From positions 3,152,001 through 3,216,000 of the forward strand of contig JADJBV010000001.1 in NCBI GenBank assembly GCA_016703535.1: a DNA stretch of 64,000 nt, given 5' to 3'. The notes under the pieces are model-generated. The model saw only the letters and a program-made list of their open reading frames with translations. It did no database searches and was not told the origin of the DNA. Positions 36,747 to 45,131 of the stretch are shown here, one piece after another (within the stretch, counting starts at the first letter, position 1; the number at the start of each line of letters is the position of its first letter). The position numbers and the translations under genes are program-made. This DNA is from Deltaproteobacteria bacterium (GTDB taxonomy: Bacteria > Myxococcota > Kuafuiibacteriia > Kuafuiibacteriales > Kuafuiibacteriaceae).

Positions 36747-37313
36747 TCACTCTTCTTCGGGTACGGCCCGACCCGCTGCCCGCCAACGGGCCCGCCAGAC
36801 CGTCACTAGATCCCCGTCATCTCCAGGTTTTTGCTCGGGTGGGCCCGACAAGCGGCCCCCGGGCCCCACGGTCAAGGTCCCCCGCTCCGACCAGACGGCC
36901 CAGTTGTCCTCCCGTCCCTGGGGATCGACCCGATGGGCCCAGATCCGCAGGGTGTGACCGCTCCGGAAGACCAGCAGCGGGTCGAGCCCAGGCGCCGGCA
37001 GGCTGACCTTCGCGACCTTGTCGCCTTCGAGGACCACCAGCGGCGAAGGTCCCTCTTTGAGCGTCGACTCCAGGTGGGTCACGACCCGCCCATTGGGGCC
37101 ATCCAGCGCCCAGCCACAATCGACCAAGATCCCGGCGGTGCCCTCGAAGGTGCGCTGGGCGAAGCTGAGCTGGCGATTGGCGAGGCGCAACGCTCGTGGC
37201 TGGCGCTTGCCGAAGTCGAGGACCAGCGCTTCACCGGGCGCTCCCCCCAAGACGGAGAAGCAGAGCTCACCGACCAGGTCCCGTAACACCGCCCTCAACT
37301 TCGCTGTGTTCAC
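36747..37313 (-). CDS. Hypothetical protein
   Basis: A 188-residue protein with GTG start, no signal peptide and no membrane segment. It consists of short strands typical of a small beta-rich domain (GELCFSVLGGAPGEALVLDF, RVVTHLESTLKEGPSPLVVL, LLVFRSGHTLRIWAHRVD) and an acidic C-terminus. No family was recognised. It is divergent from the TerB-like gene, with 97 bases between them, and co-directional with the membrane/TPR gene 58 bases downstream. Confidence 0.6.
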   Translation of the reverse strand: MNTAKLRAVLRDLVGELCFSVLGGAPGEALVLDFGKRQPRALRLANRQLSFAQRTFEGTAGILVDCGWALDGPNGRVVTHLESTLKEGPSPLVVLEGDKVAKVSLPAPGLDPLLVFRSGHTLRIWAHRVDPQGREDNWAVWSERGTLTVGPGGRLSGPPEQKPGDDGDLVTVWRARWRAAGRAVPEEE

Positions 37314-37410
37314 AGGGGAGATCTACCCATCGACTGCGTTGCAGCGCCAGGCCGGCGCCCTGGAACCAGCGGCCCTGGTCAGAGGCCGAGGCCCTTGCTA
37401 CCGTGCCGCC

Positions 37411-38268
37411 GTGGCCTTTTTCTTCGGCGACGAGACGCCTCCAGAGCCGGTCGCGCTCTGCGAGCTGATCTTGATGGTCGCCTTGGCCGACGGCCAGCTG
37501 GAGCAAGAGGAGCTGGACGGCCTGGCCCGGGCCCTGGAGAGCGGGGCCCTCGGCAACTTGAGCTGGGACTTCGCGATGGAGCGGGCGGCGGCTTTGGCCG
37601 AAGACGCGCCGCTCTTCTTCGAGGCCCGGGATCAGCTGGCGCTGCGGCTGGTCGACCCGCTGGAGCGCAAGACCGGCCTCGCCTTGGCGGCCCGGATCGC
37701 CGGGGCCCGTCGCCCCTTGGACGACGCTGAACAGGCCCTGCTCCACAGCGTCGCCAAGACCTTCGCGTTGACCGACCGAGAGCTCGAGCAGATCCTCAGC
37801 AAGAACAAGAAGGCGGGCCTGACGGACGAGTTGGCCTACGTCCGTTCACGCTTCAACGATCCGACCGCCAAAGGCGAGTCGACCCTCTTCGACTACCTGG
37901 GCGAGACCCGAGACGACGCCGAACTCCGGACCCTGATGTACAAGATCTCGGGGGTGCGGCGGGCCTCGACCAAACTCTTCGAGAACTCCGAGGTGATCTC
38001 GATGGGGGAGCTGCGGTCCTTGGGCTCGGAGCGCCTGCGGATCGACGCGATCGTCGACGCCCAGGAAAAGCGGTGGTTGATGCGGTTCCTCGGCCCCGGC
38101 GAGGCCCTGTGGCACCACGAACACCCGCTGTGGCAACGCCTCTGTGACGAGCTGATGCCGGCCGAGGCGATGTTGTTTTTCACCGCCAAGGCTCCTGCCA
38201 TCGCCGATCAAGCGCTCTTCAAGAGGCTCAACCCGAGCCGGGTCGCGGTGCACCGGCTGGAGCTCTGA
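37411..38268 (+). CDS. TerB-like domain protein
   Basis: Start set at GTG 37411 (protein begins MAFFFGDETPPEPVALCELI) because the open frame upstream is antisense to the neighbouring gene and lacks coding character. The protein is 285 residues. Residues about 10-140 match the all-helical TerB fold: CELILMVALADGQLEQEELD and LLHSVAKTFALTDRELEQIL, with the acidic DGxxxxxE loop. The C-terminal ~140 residues (LFDYLGETRDDAELRTLMYK to the end) are not recognised. A cytoplasmic envelope-stress or signalling role is typical for the family but not shown here. Confidence 0.75.
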   Translation: MAFFFGDETPPEPVALCELILMVALADGQLEQEELDGLARALESGALGNLSWDFAMERAAALAEDAPLFFEARDQLALRLVDPLERKTGLALAARIAGARRPLDDAEQALLHSVAKTFALTDRELEQILSKNKKAGLTDELAYVRSRFNDPTAKGESTLFDYLGETRDDAELRTLMYKISGVRRASTKLFENSEVISMGELRSLGSERLRIDAIVDAQEKRWLMRFLGPGEALWHHEHPLWQRLCDELMPAEAMLFFTAKAPAIADQALFKRLNPSRVAVHRLEL

Positions 38269-38290
38269 CGGGCAACGGCCACCCCTGACC

Positions 38291-39280
38291 TCAGCGCCCT
38301 TCGACCCGCTCCAGGAGGCGCCACTCTTGGGTGTCGCCCACGTTGGGGTTGGCGTTGGGATCGTGGGTGCCGATCACGTTGCCCTGGGCGTCGGCCCAAT
38401 ACCGTGGATAGGTCGTCGGCAGCTCGAGGGGTGGGCTGGTCCCGAAAGGGTTGGTGTAGGTCTGGACCCCGCCCAGGTTCTCGCGCACCGCGGTGTTCCT
38501 TCGATCTTGGGAGGCGGCCCGATCGTCGGTCACGGCTTGCCAGTTTTTTTGTGACCAACTCCGATAGGCCTTGGCCGCCTCCGCGTAGGCGGTCGAGTTC
38601 TGCAAGTTCTGTTGCATGAGGCCTCGCATCCCAAAGGCCGCCCGATCGATGGCCGAAATTTGGTTGGCCACCTGAGGGAGCCACGGGGCGTACCCCGGCC
38701 ATTGTTCGGCGACCGACAAGGCGGCGGTCATGGCCATGGTGGCGGTGTCGTAGGCCCCCGCGACCGAAACCTTCACCAGGCCTCGGCACGGCACACCTTG
38801 CATCAAATAACGGACCTCGAAGTCGATGGCCTGGGCGAAGCCGGTGATCGGCGCGGACGGACGGGCCTCACCAAAGGCCAGATCTTGGGGCCCCAGGGCC
38901 ATCAGCTTGTCCCAGGCGAACTGGCCCGGCGGATACCCAGGTGGCAACCCGGAGTTGCCCACCATCACCGTCAACGCCTTTTTGTCGGGGGCCACCAGGC
39001 TCAGCGCAAACTGGCCATCTTCACCGACGCTCCAATCAGGGGGCTTGGCGTAGGAAAAAAAGCGCCCTTGGCCGATCTGGAGCGCCTTCGGGGCCTTGGC
39101 CGTGGGCCCCGTCGATCCCCGGGCCAGGGGCTTCACGGACACGAACTTGGGCGGCGGTTCGGCCCACCCCGGTGGGGCAAAAACCTGAAGCCCCAGCCCG
39201 AAACAGAGCCAGGTGGCGCGTTTGTCGAGGTGAAGAGATCCCACAACAGCCAAGGTACCCGGAGACCGGGGCCGAGCCAA
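38291..39280 (-). CDS. Hypothetical exported protein
   Basis: A 329-residue protein with a putative signal region (KRATWLCFGLGLQVFAPPGW, then AEPPP) and a hydrophilic mature part. RFFSYAKPPDWSVGEDGQFA and ALTVMVGNSGLPPGYPPGQF resemble proteins that extract protein-surface or serum-amyloid-like strands, but no family is clear. A helical segment follows (DRAAFGMRGLMQQNLQNSTA), and the C-terminus contains Asn/Pro repeats THDPNANPNVGDTQEW. Convergent with the TerB-like gene, 22 bases away. Confidence 0.6.
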   Translation of the reverse strand: MARPRSPGTLAVVGSLHLDKRATWLCFGLGLQVFAPPGWAEPPPKFVSVKPLARGSTGPTAKAPKALQIGQGRFFSYAKPPDWSVGEDGQFALSLVAPDKKALTVMVGNSGLPPGYPPGQFAWDKLMALGPQDLAFGEARPSAPITGFAQAIDFEVRYLMQGVPCRGLVKVSVAGAYDTATMAMTAALSVAEQWPGYAPWLPQVANQISAIDRAAFGMRGLMQQNLQNSTAYAEAAKAYRSWSQKNWQAVTDDRAASQDRRNTAVRENLGGVQTYTNPFGTSPPLELPTTYPRYWADAQGNVIGTHDPNANPNVGDTQEWRLLERVEGR

Positions 39281-39338
39281 CGCCTGGGTCGAGATGGCTC
39301 ACCCCTCCGACCGCGGTCACGAAGTGACGCCCCCCGTG

Positions 39339-39626
39339 ATGACGCCGATCTTGTGCGCCGGGATCACGACCATGGTGCGCCAAAAGCACCGTAGCCCCGG
39401 TGGGCCTGCCGCCCGGCAACTGCTCAGTGCCGATCTTCGACTTGGTGCTGAAGGGATCACGATCTGAGGTTCGATCGTCGGGACCCGCAAGGATCTCGCC
39501 GAAGCCGTGCAGTTCGCGGCGAGCGGCAAGGTGGAGGATCACGTTCACCAAGCGCGCTCGAGAACATCGACAGCTCTTCGCCAACCTCAAAGCCGGGAAG
39601 GTCGACGGGCCTATGGTCCCTCGGAG
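39339..39626 (+). pseudogene. Alcohol dehydrogenase (zinc-type) relic
   Basis: The ~390 bases between the flanking genes contain recognisable fragments of an AdhP-type Zn-alcohol dehydrogenase in shifting frames: MTPILCAGITT (39339), then MVR directly after it, where the Rossmann domain should be; TVAPVGLPPGNCSVPIFDLV (about 39388); GITI, an in-frame TGA, then GSIVGTRKDLAEAVQFAAS (about 39454-39530); and LFANLKAGKVDGPMV (about 39575). A large internal deletion, a nonsense codon and at least two frameshifts make it non-functional. It is a decayed gene, not a short ORF. Confidence 0.85.
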
Positions 39627-39673
39627 CACTTGCCGTCTCCGAGGCCTGGCCCGTAGGCTGCGGGCTGCCCCGC

Positions 39674-41707
39674 ATGGTGATCCGGAAGCCCAGCGGTCCG
39701 ATCGACTTCAGCGCGACCGCCGAGTGGTCGGGCGGTGAGGCCCGGGGCCACCTGACGGGCTTCGTGTTGGGCCGCAACCGGGTGAGCCTCGGCGTCAGTC
39801 GGCTGGTGCGAGAGGAGCGGATGCTCCCGCCCACGCCCCAAGGCCCGGTGAGCAGCACCGACTTCCTCTATGCGCCCACGGAGGCCCTCGCCGGCGGCGA
39901 GGCCGGGCGATGGAAGATGTTCTTCCCCCCCGCTGAAAAGAGCTCGACCCCGGCTGATCTGGAGCCGCGGGTTCGTCGGGCCCTGGAGGCCGCGGGCCTC
40001 TCGGATCAGGTGGCGCGGCTGGAGGTGGCGCGCGGCCAGTGGGGGCTCCTGGAGGCGCCCCACTTGCTGCTCGAGATGAAGCCCGAGGTTCGGCGGAGCG
40101 CCACGGAGATCCACGCATCCCTGAGCGCGGTCTGGCCCGCAAATGGACCACCCCTGCCCGGGATCACCGTCTCCTTCGACGCCTTCGCGGGTCACCGGCC
40201 AGCGCCCGCCAACTCGGCGGGGTTGATCTCGACCTTGATCACCCAACACCCGGACGGTCGCATCAGCTTCGGCGCCCGCCTGGATCAAGCGCAACACAAC
40301 TTGCTCTCCCAATGGGCCAAGAGCGCGGGCATCGGCGCCCAGGCCAAGTCGGACTTCCGGCGCTTGGCCGGCCTGATGCGCGCCGACACCAACCTCGAGA
40401 CCGAAGGGGGCCGCGCGGCGTGGACCACCTTGGCGGGTCTGGGCCTGGTGCCGCCGGTGGTCAGCGAGGGGCTGACGCTGTTGGCCCGTCACTTCGGGGC
40501 CGACGCCCTCGCCGGCCAACGCACCTTCTACAACGGCCACGCGACCTTCCCGATGATCGGCCTGACCCCTGCCCTCCGGGCCCTGGGCGCAAAGGCCTGC
40601 CACCTCTGGCTCTCCAATCATTCGGGCACCGTGCAGGCCCGGGAGCTTTTGCGTCTGCAGGCCCCGAGTTCCCTCCGCTCCGACGCCCCCGAGGATCTGC
40701 TGAAGGTCAACGACTGCATCCACGACCTGCTGGCCAAAGATCGGGCTCCGCTGATCGTCGACAAGGGGCGCAACGTCCTCGAGATCCTGCGCCTGGACCA
40801 GCCCAACCCCACCTTCATCCACGACGGTCGCCTCCGCTTCGTGGTGCACAACCGTGACGATGGCTTGAGCCCCGAGCTGCGCCGTGAAGCCTGGGGGGTC
40901 GATCTGGCCAACAGCTTGGTCAAGAAGCTGGAGGCTCGTTTTATCGGCGAACAGTACGCGCTGATCGGGGCCCGAGAAGCCCGGGAGAAGTTGAAGACTC
41001 GGATCGGTGACACGCCGACGGTGATCATCGGCTTTGGCCTGCTCGGGGAGCAGCTGGCCAGGGCCCTGGTTCGGGTCGGCATGGATCCGGCCCAGATCCG
41101 GGTCGTAGAGCGAGATCCCGCGGTCCGGGCTCGGGCCGCCCGGCTCGGTTTTTGTGTCGATGCACCGGCCACTCGCCCGCCCCAGGCGGTGGTCTACGTG
41201 GCCACGGCTGGGTTGGCGGTGGACACCCACAACGTCGGGACCTTCGCCGACGAAAGTGTCGTGATCGCTTTGACCTCGGGTGGCAAAGGCGTGGCTCTCA
41301 GCGGTCCCAGTGAAGCCGGGCGCGAACACCCGACCGCGGGCGGGATCCTCCGAGATCGCTGTTACACCTTGTCGGACAACACCGAACACCAGGCTTGCCG
41401 CGTGCACCTGATCAGCGACGGCCACCCGCCCAACCTGGCCGATCCCATGTGGCACGACCGCTACAGCCTGACCTGCTTGGCGGTGACGGCGGCCATGGCC
41501 CAGGCGGGTACCCTCGAGGGACCCGGCATCGACCCGCTGCGGGCCGACGTGGATCTGGCTTTGGTGCGGATGGCCCGAAGACAAGGTCTGTGGCGGATGC
41601 GACCCCTCGAGGCCCGAGCCCACGACGACGTAGGCGCCTTGCAAGCGGACCTGCAGTCCTTCGCGCCGAAGGCCGGCCGGCGCCCCAGGAACCGCGTTCT
41701 TTCCTGA
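39674..41707 (+). CDS. Large protein with SAH-hydrolase-like NAD-binding domain
   Basis: A 677-residue protein with no signal peptide. Residues about 440-600 are a Rossmann fold: TPTVIIGFGLLGEQLARALV (GxGxxG-like), an acidic end of beta 2 (RVVERDPAVRARAA) and CVDAPATRPPQAVVYVATAG. This is followed by LSDNTEHQACRVHLISDGHP, reminiscent of the NAD-binding half of adenosylhomocysteinase. The N-terminal ~430 residues (for example RTFYNGHATFPMIGLTPALR and ARELLRLQAPSSLRSD) match no family I know. A dehydrogenase-like or regulatory function is possible. Convergent with sthA, 17 bases away. Confidence 0.65.
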   Translation: MVIRKPSGPIDFSATAEWSGGEARGHLTGFVLGRNRVSLGVSRLVREERMLPPTPQGPVSSTDFLYAPTEALAGGEAGRWKMFFPPAEKSSTPADLEPRVRRALEAAGLSDQVARLEVARGQWGLLEAPHLLLEMKPEVRRSATEIHASLSAVWPANGPPLPGITVSFDAFAGHRPAPANSAGLISTLITQHPDGRISFGARLDQAQHNLLSQWAKSAGIGAQAKSDFRRLAGLMRADTNLETEGGRAAWTTLAGLGLVPPVVSEGLTLLARHFGADALAGQRTFYNGHATFPMIGLTPALRALGAKACHLWLSNHSGTVQARELLRLQAPSSLRSDAPEDLLKVNDCIHDLLAKDRAPLIVDKGRNVLEILRLDQPNPTFIHDGRLRFVVHNRDDGLSPELRREAWGVDLANSLVKKLEARFIGEQYALIGAREAREKLKTRIGDTPTVIIGFGLLGEQLARALVRVGMDPAQIRVVERDPAVRARAARLGFCVDAPATRPPQAVVYVATAGLAVDTHNVGTFADESVVIALTSGGKGVALSGPSEAGREHPTAGGILRDRCYTLSDNTEHQACRVHLISDGHPPNLADPMWHDRYSLTCLAVTAAMAQAGTLEGPGIDPLRADVDLALVRMARRQGLWRMRPLEARAHDDVGALQADLQSFAPKAGRRPRNRVLS

Positions 41708-41724
41708 GCAGAGCTCCTCGACGG

Positions 41725-43131
41725 TTACGCCAAGGGCGAGGGCCGCTTGCCCACTTGGGAGAGGTGCCCGAGGGCGTCGTAGGCCGCGTATTTGTAGGCC
41801 ACCGTCAGGGACGGATAACTCATCACGGTCTCGATGAAGTAGTTGAGGGTGCCGCCCAAACGCATCACCGCTTGGCCCACGTGGATCAGCTCGGTGGCCC
41901 GTTCGGCGATGATGTGGGTCGCCAAGAGCCGCTGGGTCTCTTGGTGGAAGATCAACTTCACGAAGCCGTCGGTGTCGCCGATGATCTGTCCTCTGCTGTT
42001 GTGCCGCATGTACGACTTGCCGACCACGATCGGTACGTTTTGGGCGCGGAGCTCTCTTTCGGTGGGTCCGCAGGCGCAGGCCTCGGGGATGGTGTAGATG
42101 CCCGACGGCAAGGCCTCGAAGTCTCGCTCCGGCACGGTGATCCCGAACATCGCGGACACCGCCAAACGCCCCTGCTCCATGGCGGTCGAGGCCAGTCCCG
42201 GCCGCCCGACCACGTCGCCCCCGGCGTAGATGTGGGGCGCCGAACTTTTGTAGCTGGCGTCGACCTTGACCAAACCCCGATCGTCCACCGCAACCCCTGC
42301 GGCCTCCAGGCCCAGGCCCTGGGTGTTGCCCAGGCGCCCAGCGGAGATCAGGGCCTTGTCGACCCGCAGCACTTTGCCGCTGGTCAAGGTCAAGACCAGA
42401 TCCCCCCCGTCCCGGGCGATCGACTGGACGCCGTCGTCCAGGTGCAGCTGAATCCCGTCCCTGCGCATGGTGTCCATCAAGGCGTCGGAGATGTCGTCAT
42501 CCAAAAACGACAAGAGGCGCGACTGGCGTTCAACCACCTCGATCTTCACGCCGAAGGCGGCAAAGACGCAGGCGTATTCGCTGCCGATGACGCCACCGCC
42601 GATCACCGCCAGGCTCTCGGGCAAGTGCTCCAGGGCCAAGATGCTGTCGCTGTCGAAGATCTCCGGATCCGAAAAGTCGAAGGGTGGCGGTTGCCGGGGT
42701 GAAGAGCCGGTGGCGATGAAGAAGTGGCTGGCTTCCAGGATCTGGTCCCCGGCCTGGATCCGGTGGGCGTCCAAAAACTGAGCCGAACCTTGCACCAGCT
42801 CGACCCCATGGCGATCCAAGTTGGCCTTGATCTGGGCGGCTTGGGTCCGGGTGATCTGGGGCAGGCGACACATCAAGGCTTGGGCCGAGCGGTTTTCGTC
42901 CTTGAGCTCGAGCCCCAAGCCCTCGTAGAGCCCTTGGCGCCGAAAGCCGGTCAAATAGAGGGCGGTTTCGCGCAGCGTTTTGGAGGGCAAGGTGCCGGTG
43001 TGGACCGTGGCCCCACCCGGTCCAGCCTTGGCCCGCTCGATCAACGCGACCTTCTTGCCGAAGTAGGCCGCCGCCACCGCCGCCTTTTCGCCAGCGGGAC
43101 CCCCGCCCAAAACCACCAAGTCGTAGACCAT
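41725..43131 (-). CDS. sthA: Soluble pyridine nucleotide transhydrogenase SthA-like
   Basis: A 468-residue flavoprotein disulfide reductase-family enzyme. The start at 43131 (MVYDLVVLGGGPAGEKAAVA) gives the FAD GxGxxG at the usual position. The redox-active CxxxxC of lipoamide/glutathione reductases is absent (GPGGATVHTGTLPSKTLRE), as expected for transhydrogenases. A second dinucleotide site is LAVIGGGVIGSEYACVFAAF, with FAD-contacting HIYAGGDVVG. The C-terminal dimer domain has HIIAERATELIHVGQAVMRL. Length equals E. coli SthA (466). It interconverts NADPH and NADH in the cytosol. Even the single Cys common in SthA is lacking. Confidence 0.88.
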   Translation of the reverse strand: MVYDLVVLGGGPAGEKAAVAAAYFGKKVALIERAKAGPGGATVHTGTLPSKTLRETALYLTGFRRQGLYEGLGLELKDENRSAQALMCRLPQITRTQAAQIKANLDRHGVELVQGSAQFLDAHRIQAGDQILEASHFFIATGSSPRQPPPFDFSDPEIFDSDSILALEHLPESLAVIGGGVIGSEYACVFAAFGVKIEVVERQSRLLSFLDDDISDALMDTMRRDGIQLHLDDGVQSIARDGGDLVLTLTSGKVLRVDKALISAGRLGNTQGLGLEAAGVAVDDRGLVKVDASYKSSAPHIYAGGDVVGRPGLASTAMEQGRLAVSAMFGITVPERDFEALPSGIYTIPEACACGPTERELRAQNVPIVVGKSYMRHNSRGQIIGDTDGFVKLIFHQETQRLLATHIIAERATELIHVGQAVMRLGGTLNYFIETVMSYPSLTVAYKYAAYDALGHLSQVGKRPSPLA

Positions 43132-43203
43132 TCGCGGACCATAACAGCGAGGGCGCCTCGGGCGTAGCCCTGCCATTGCCTGCCGGTCCCAGCTCGGCAG
43201 AAG

Positions 43204-44445
43204 GTGAACCCGCCCATGTTGCCACCCCCGGAGCTGCTCCAGGTCCAGCTGACCATCGACGGCGCCCCGGTGCCTTTGGAGGCCGCCGAGCTACACCTCA
43301 GCGTCGACGCCACCGATCTCCGCGAGGGGCGTTGGATCGAGGCGGCCCATCCGGACTTTCAGATGTTGTTGAGCCTCCGCTTTGGCGCGACCGGGTCGGG
43401 CCTGATCGTTCGGATCCCGCCCCAACAGCTGGGCCTGCCCATCACCCCCGACGACGATCCGCCGGAGTTCGCCTTGGTGGTCCAACAATCGACGGCGCCC
43501 CGCAGCCAACACCTGAGGGGCCTCACCGGGCGGGCCGAGGTCACCCCACGGGGGCTCCACGCCACACTCCAGGGCACCTTCGCCGACGGTCGCGCCCTCA
43601 CCTTGGTGTTCACCGGGATCCCTGGCGCCATTCAGGCGACGGTGGTGGAGGCCCAGGGTTCAGCGGCGGCCGCGGCTTGGCTGGCCCAGCTGCGATCGGC
43701 GTTGCGGCTCACCGAGGCCGGCGAGACCACCGAGGTCGATCGGGGCGACGAAGGCGACAAGACCCTGCTCCAGCGTTGGTCCCCCCAGGCCTGGGTCGAC
43801 TTCGAAGCGGCCGAACGCGTCGGGGCCCAAAAACGTGAGGAGGTGGAGGCCCCAGCGGCGGCCCAGGCCGAGCTCAGGCGTGGGCCCGCCCCCGAACCCA
43901 CCACCGAACGTCCTTTGGTCGCCGGTCACCGGGCCTACCAGGTGGGGCGCGGCGAACTGCAACTCAACTTGCACAATCGGGACGGCGCAACCCACCTTGC
44001 ACTTCACCTGGAGCTGGTGGTCGACGAACACTCGGGAGAAGACGGCGCTTTGGCCCCCTCCTTTTACGCTCCGCTCGGACCCCTGCCCTGGAGCCTGCCG
44101 GTGGGTCCCCAGGGATCGACCGTGGTTCCGGGCCACGGCGCCACCGAGTCCTGGTACGGCAACGACGCCCCTGAGCTCTTCACCACCCACTTCAACTTTC
44201 GGCTGCGCGGGGATCGGGCCGAGGTGGACTGGCGGGCCACCTACGACGACTGGGAGACCCGACGGGAGGAGGTCCTTCAGTTCCGGGGGTGGGTCGACTT
44301 CCACGGCCTTCAGCTCGAGAGCCCCGGGGACCTGGAGGTGCTCCTCGCCGACGGCCTGGATCAAAAGAGCCGGGACGGCCTACACCTCGGCCCGATCGAG
44401 TTCACCCCCGACGGCGGGCGACGGGCCCGGGCCAAACTTCTCTAG
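43204..44445 (+). CDS. Hypothetical protein
   Basis: A 413-residue cytoplasmic protein starting with GTG. There is no signal peptide, membrane helix or known motif. Two beta-rich halves (LLQVQLTIDGAPVPLEAAEL; YQVGRGELQLNLHNRDGATH) flank a helical charged centre (SPQAWVDFEAAERVGAQKRE). The second half contains SWYGNDAPELFTTHFNFRLR and ATYDDWETRREEVLQFRGWV. The stop overlaps the convergent RNase H gene stop by four bases. Confidence 0.6.
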   Translation: MNPPMLPPPELLQVQLTIDGAPVPLEAAELHLSVDATDLREGRWIEAAHPDFQMLLSLRFGATGSGLIVRIPPQQLGLPITPDDDPPEFALVVQQSTAPRSQHLRGLTGRAEVTPRGLHATLQGTFADGRALTLVFTGIPGAIQATVVEAQGSAAAAAWLAQLRSALRLTEAGETTEVDRGDEGDKTLLQRWSPQAWVDFEAAERVGAQKREEVEAPAAAQAELRRGPAPEPTTERPLVAGHRAYQVGRGELQLNLHNRDGATHLALHLELVVDEHSGEDGALAPSFYAPLGPLPWSLPVGPQGSTVVPGHGATESWYGNDAPELFTTHFNFRLRGDRAEVDWRATYDDWETRREEVLQFRGWVDFHGLQLESPGDLEVLLADGLDQKSRDGLHLGPIEFTPDGGRRARAKLL

Positions 44446-45119
44446 ACGGTCGAGCGCAGCCAAGCGGTCGAGAGGCTGTCGGCGTATTCGTTCCACAAGG
44501 ATCCGTCGTGGGCCTTGATCCAGCGGAGCTCCAGCTCCGGTCGGGCCTTGGCCTTGGCGTAGAGGGCTTGGATCAGGTCCAGGTTCTGAATGGGACCGGT
44601 CTTCCGCTTCCAGCCGCGCTTCTCCCAGCCCTCGGCCCACTCGTTGATGGTCTGCACCGCCAGGTTGGAGTCGGTGTAGATCACCGCGGCCTCCCCAGGG
44701 GGCACCAGGTCGTAGGCGTTGAGCAAAGCGGTCAACTCCATCCGGTTGTTGGTGGTGTCCGGGTGTTGGCCGTGGCGTTGAGCCACCACTTGGCCCTTCT
44801 TCACGTAGACCGCCCCCCAACCGCCGGGCCCTGGGTTGGGCACCGAAGACCCGTCGGTGAACACGCCGTCCTGGGGGCCATCGTGGTAACGCGCCAGGAC
44901 CTCGGCCACGGTCAGGTTTTCTTCGACCAAGGTGCCGCCGCGGCCCCGCCCGCCGCCCCCGCCCCGGCCCGCCGGTGCCTTGGATTTGGTGGCGCCGCCG
45001 CCCTTTTTGGGCCGGCACTTCATGCAGGTCTTGGGGTTCCAGTTCGGATATTTTTCGGCGACCGCCGGCGGCAAGGTGAAGGTGGTGCCGCATTCGGCGC
45101 AGGTGAAGGGTCCGGCCAT
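44442..45119 (-). CDS. Ribonuclease HI with N-terminal zinc ribbon
   Basis: A 225-residue protein. Residues 1-40 form a zinc ribbon (CAEC at 7-10 and CMKC at 32-35), followed by a Gly/Arg-rich linker. The C-terminal RNase H fold carries the four catalytic acids: Asp89 in VFTDGSSVPNPGPGGWG, Glu128 in NNRMELTAL, Asp150 in IYTDSNLAV and Asp214 in EYADSL. The enzyme cleaves RNA in RNA-DNA hybrids. Zinc-ribbon fusions of this kind occur in delta-proteobacterial RNases H. It is 12 bases downstream of the old-yellow-enzyme gene. Confidence 0.9.
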   Translation of the reverse strand: MAGPFTCAECGTTFTLPPAVAEKYPNWNPKTCMKCRPKKGGGATKSKAPAGRGGGGGRGRGGTLVEENLTVAEVLARYHDGPQDGVFTDGSSVPNPGPGGWGAVYVKKGQVVAQRHGQHPDTTNNRMELTALLNAYDLVPPGEAAVIYTDSNLAVQTINEWAEGWEKRGWKRKTGPIQNLDLIQALYAKAKARPELELRWIKAHDGSLWNEYADSLSTAWLRSTV

Positions 45120-45131
45120 CGGGCGAGGCTC

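Noticed and set aside
39317..39529. Short minus-strand frame of 70 codons and plus-strand frame 39400-39738 as genes
   Set aside because: The plus-strand fragments are explained by the ADH relic; the minus-strand frame is its antisense.
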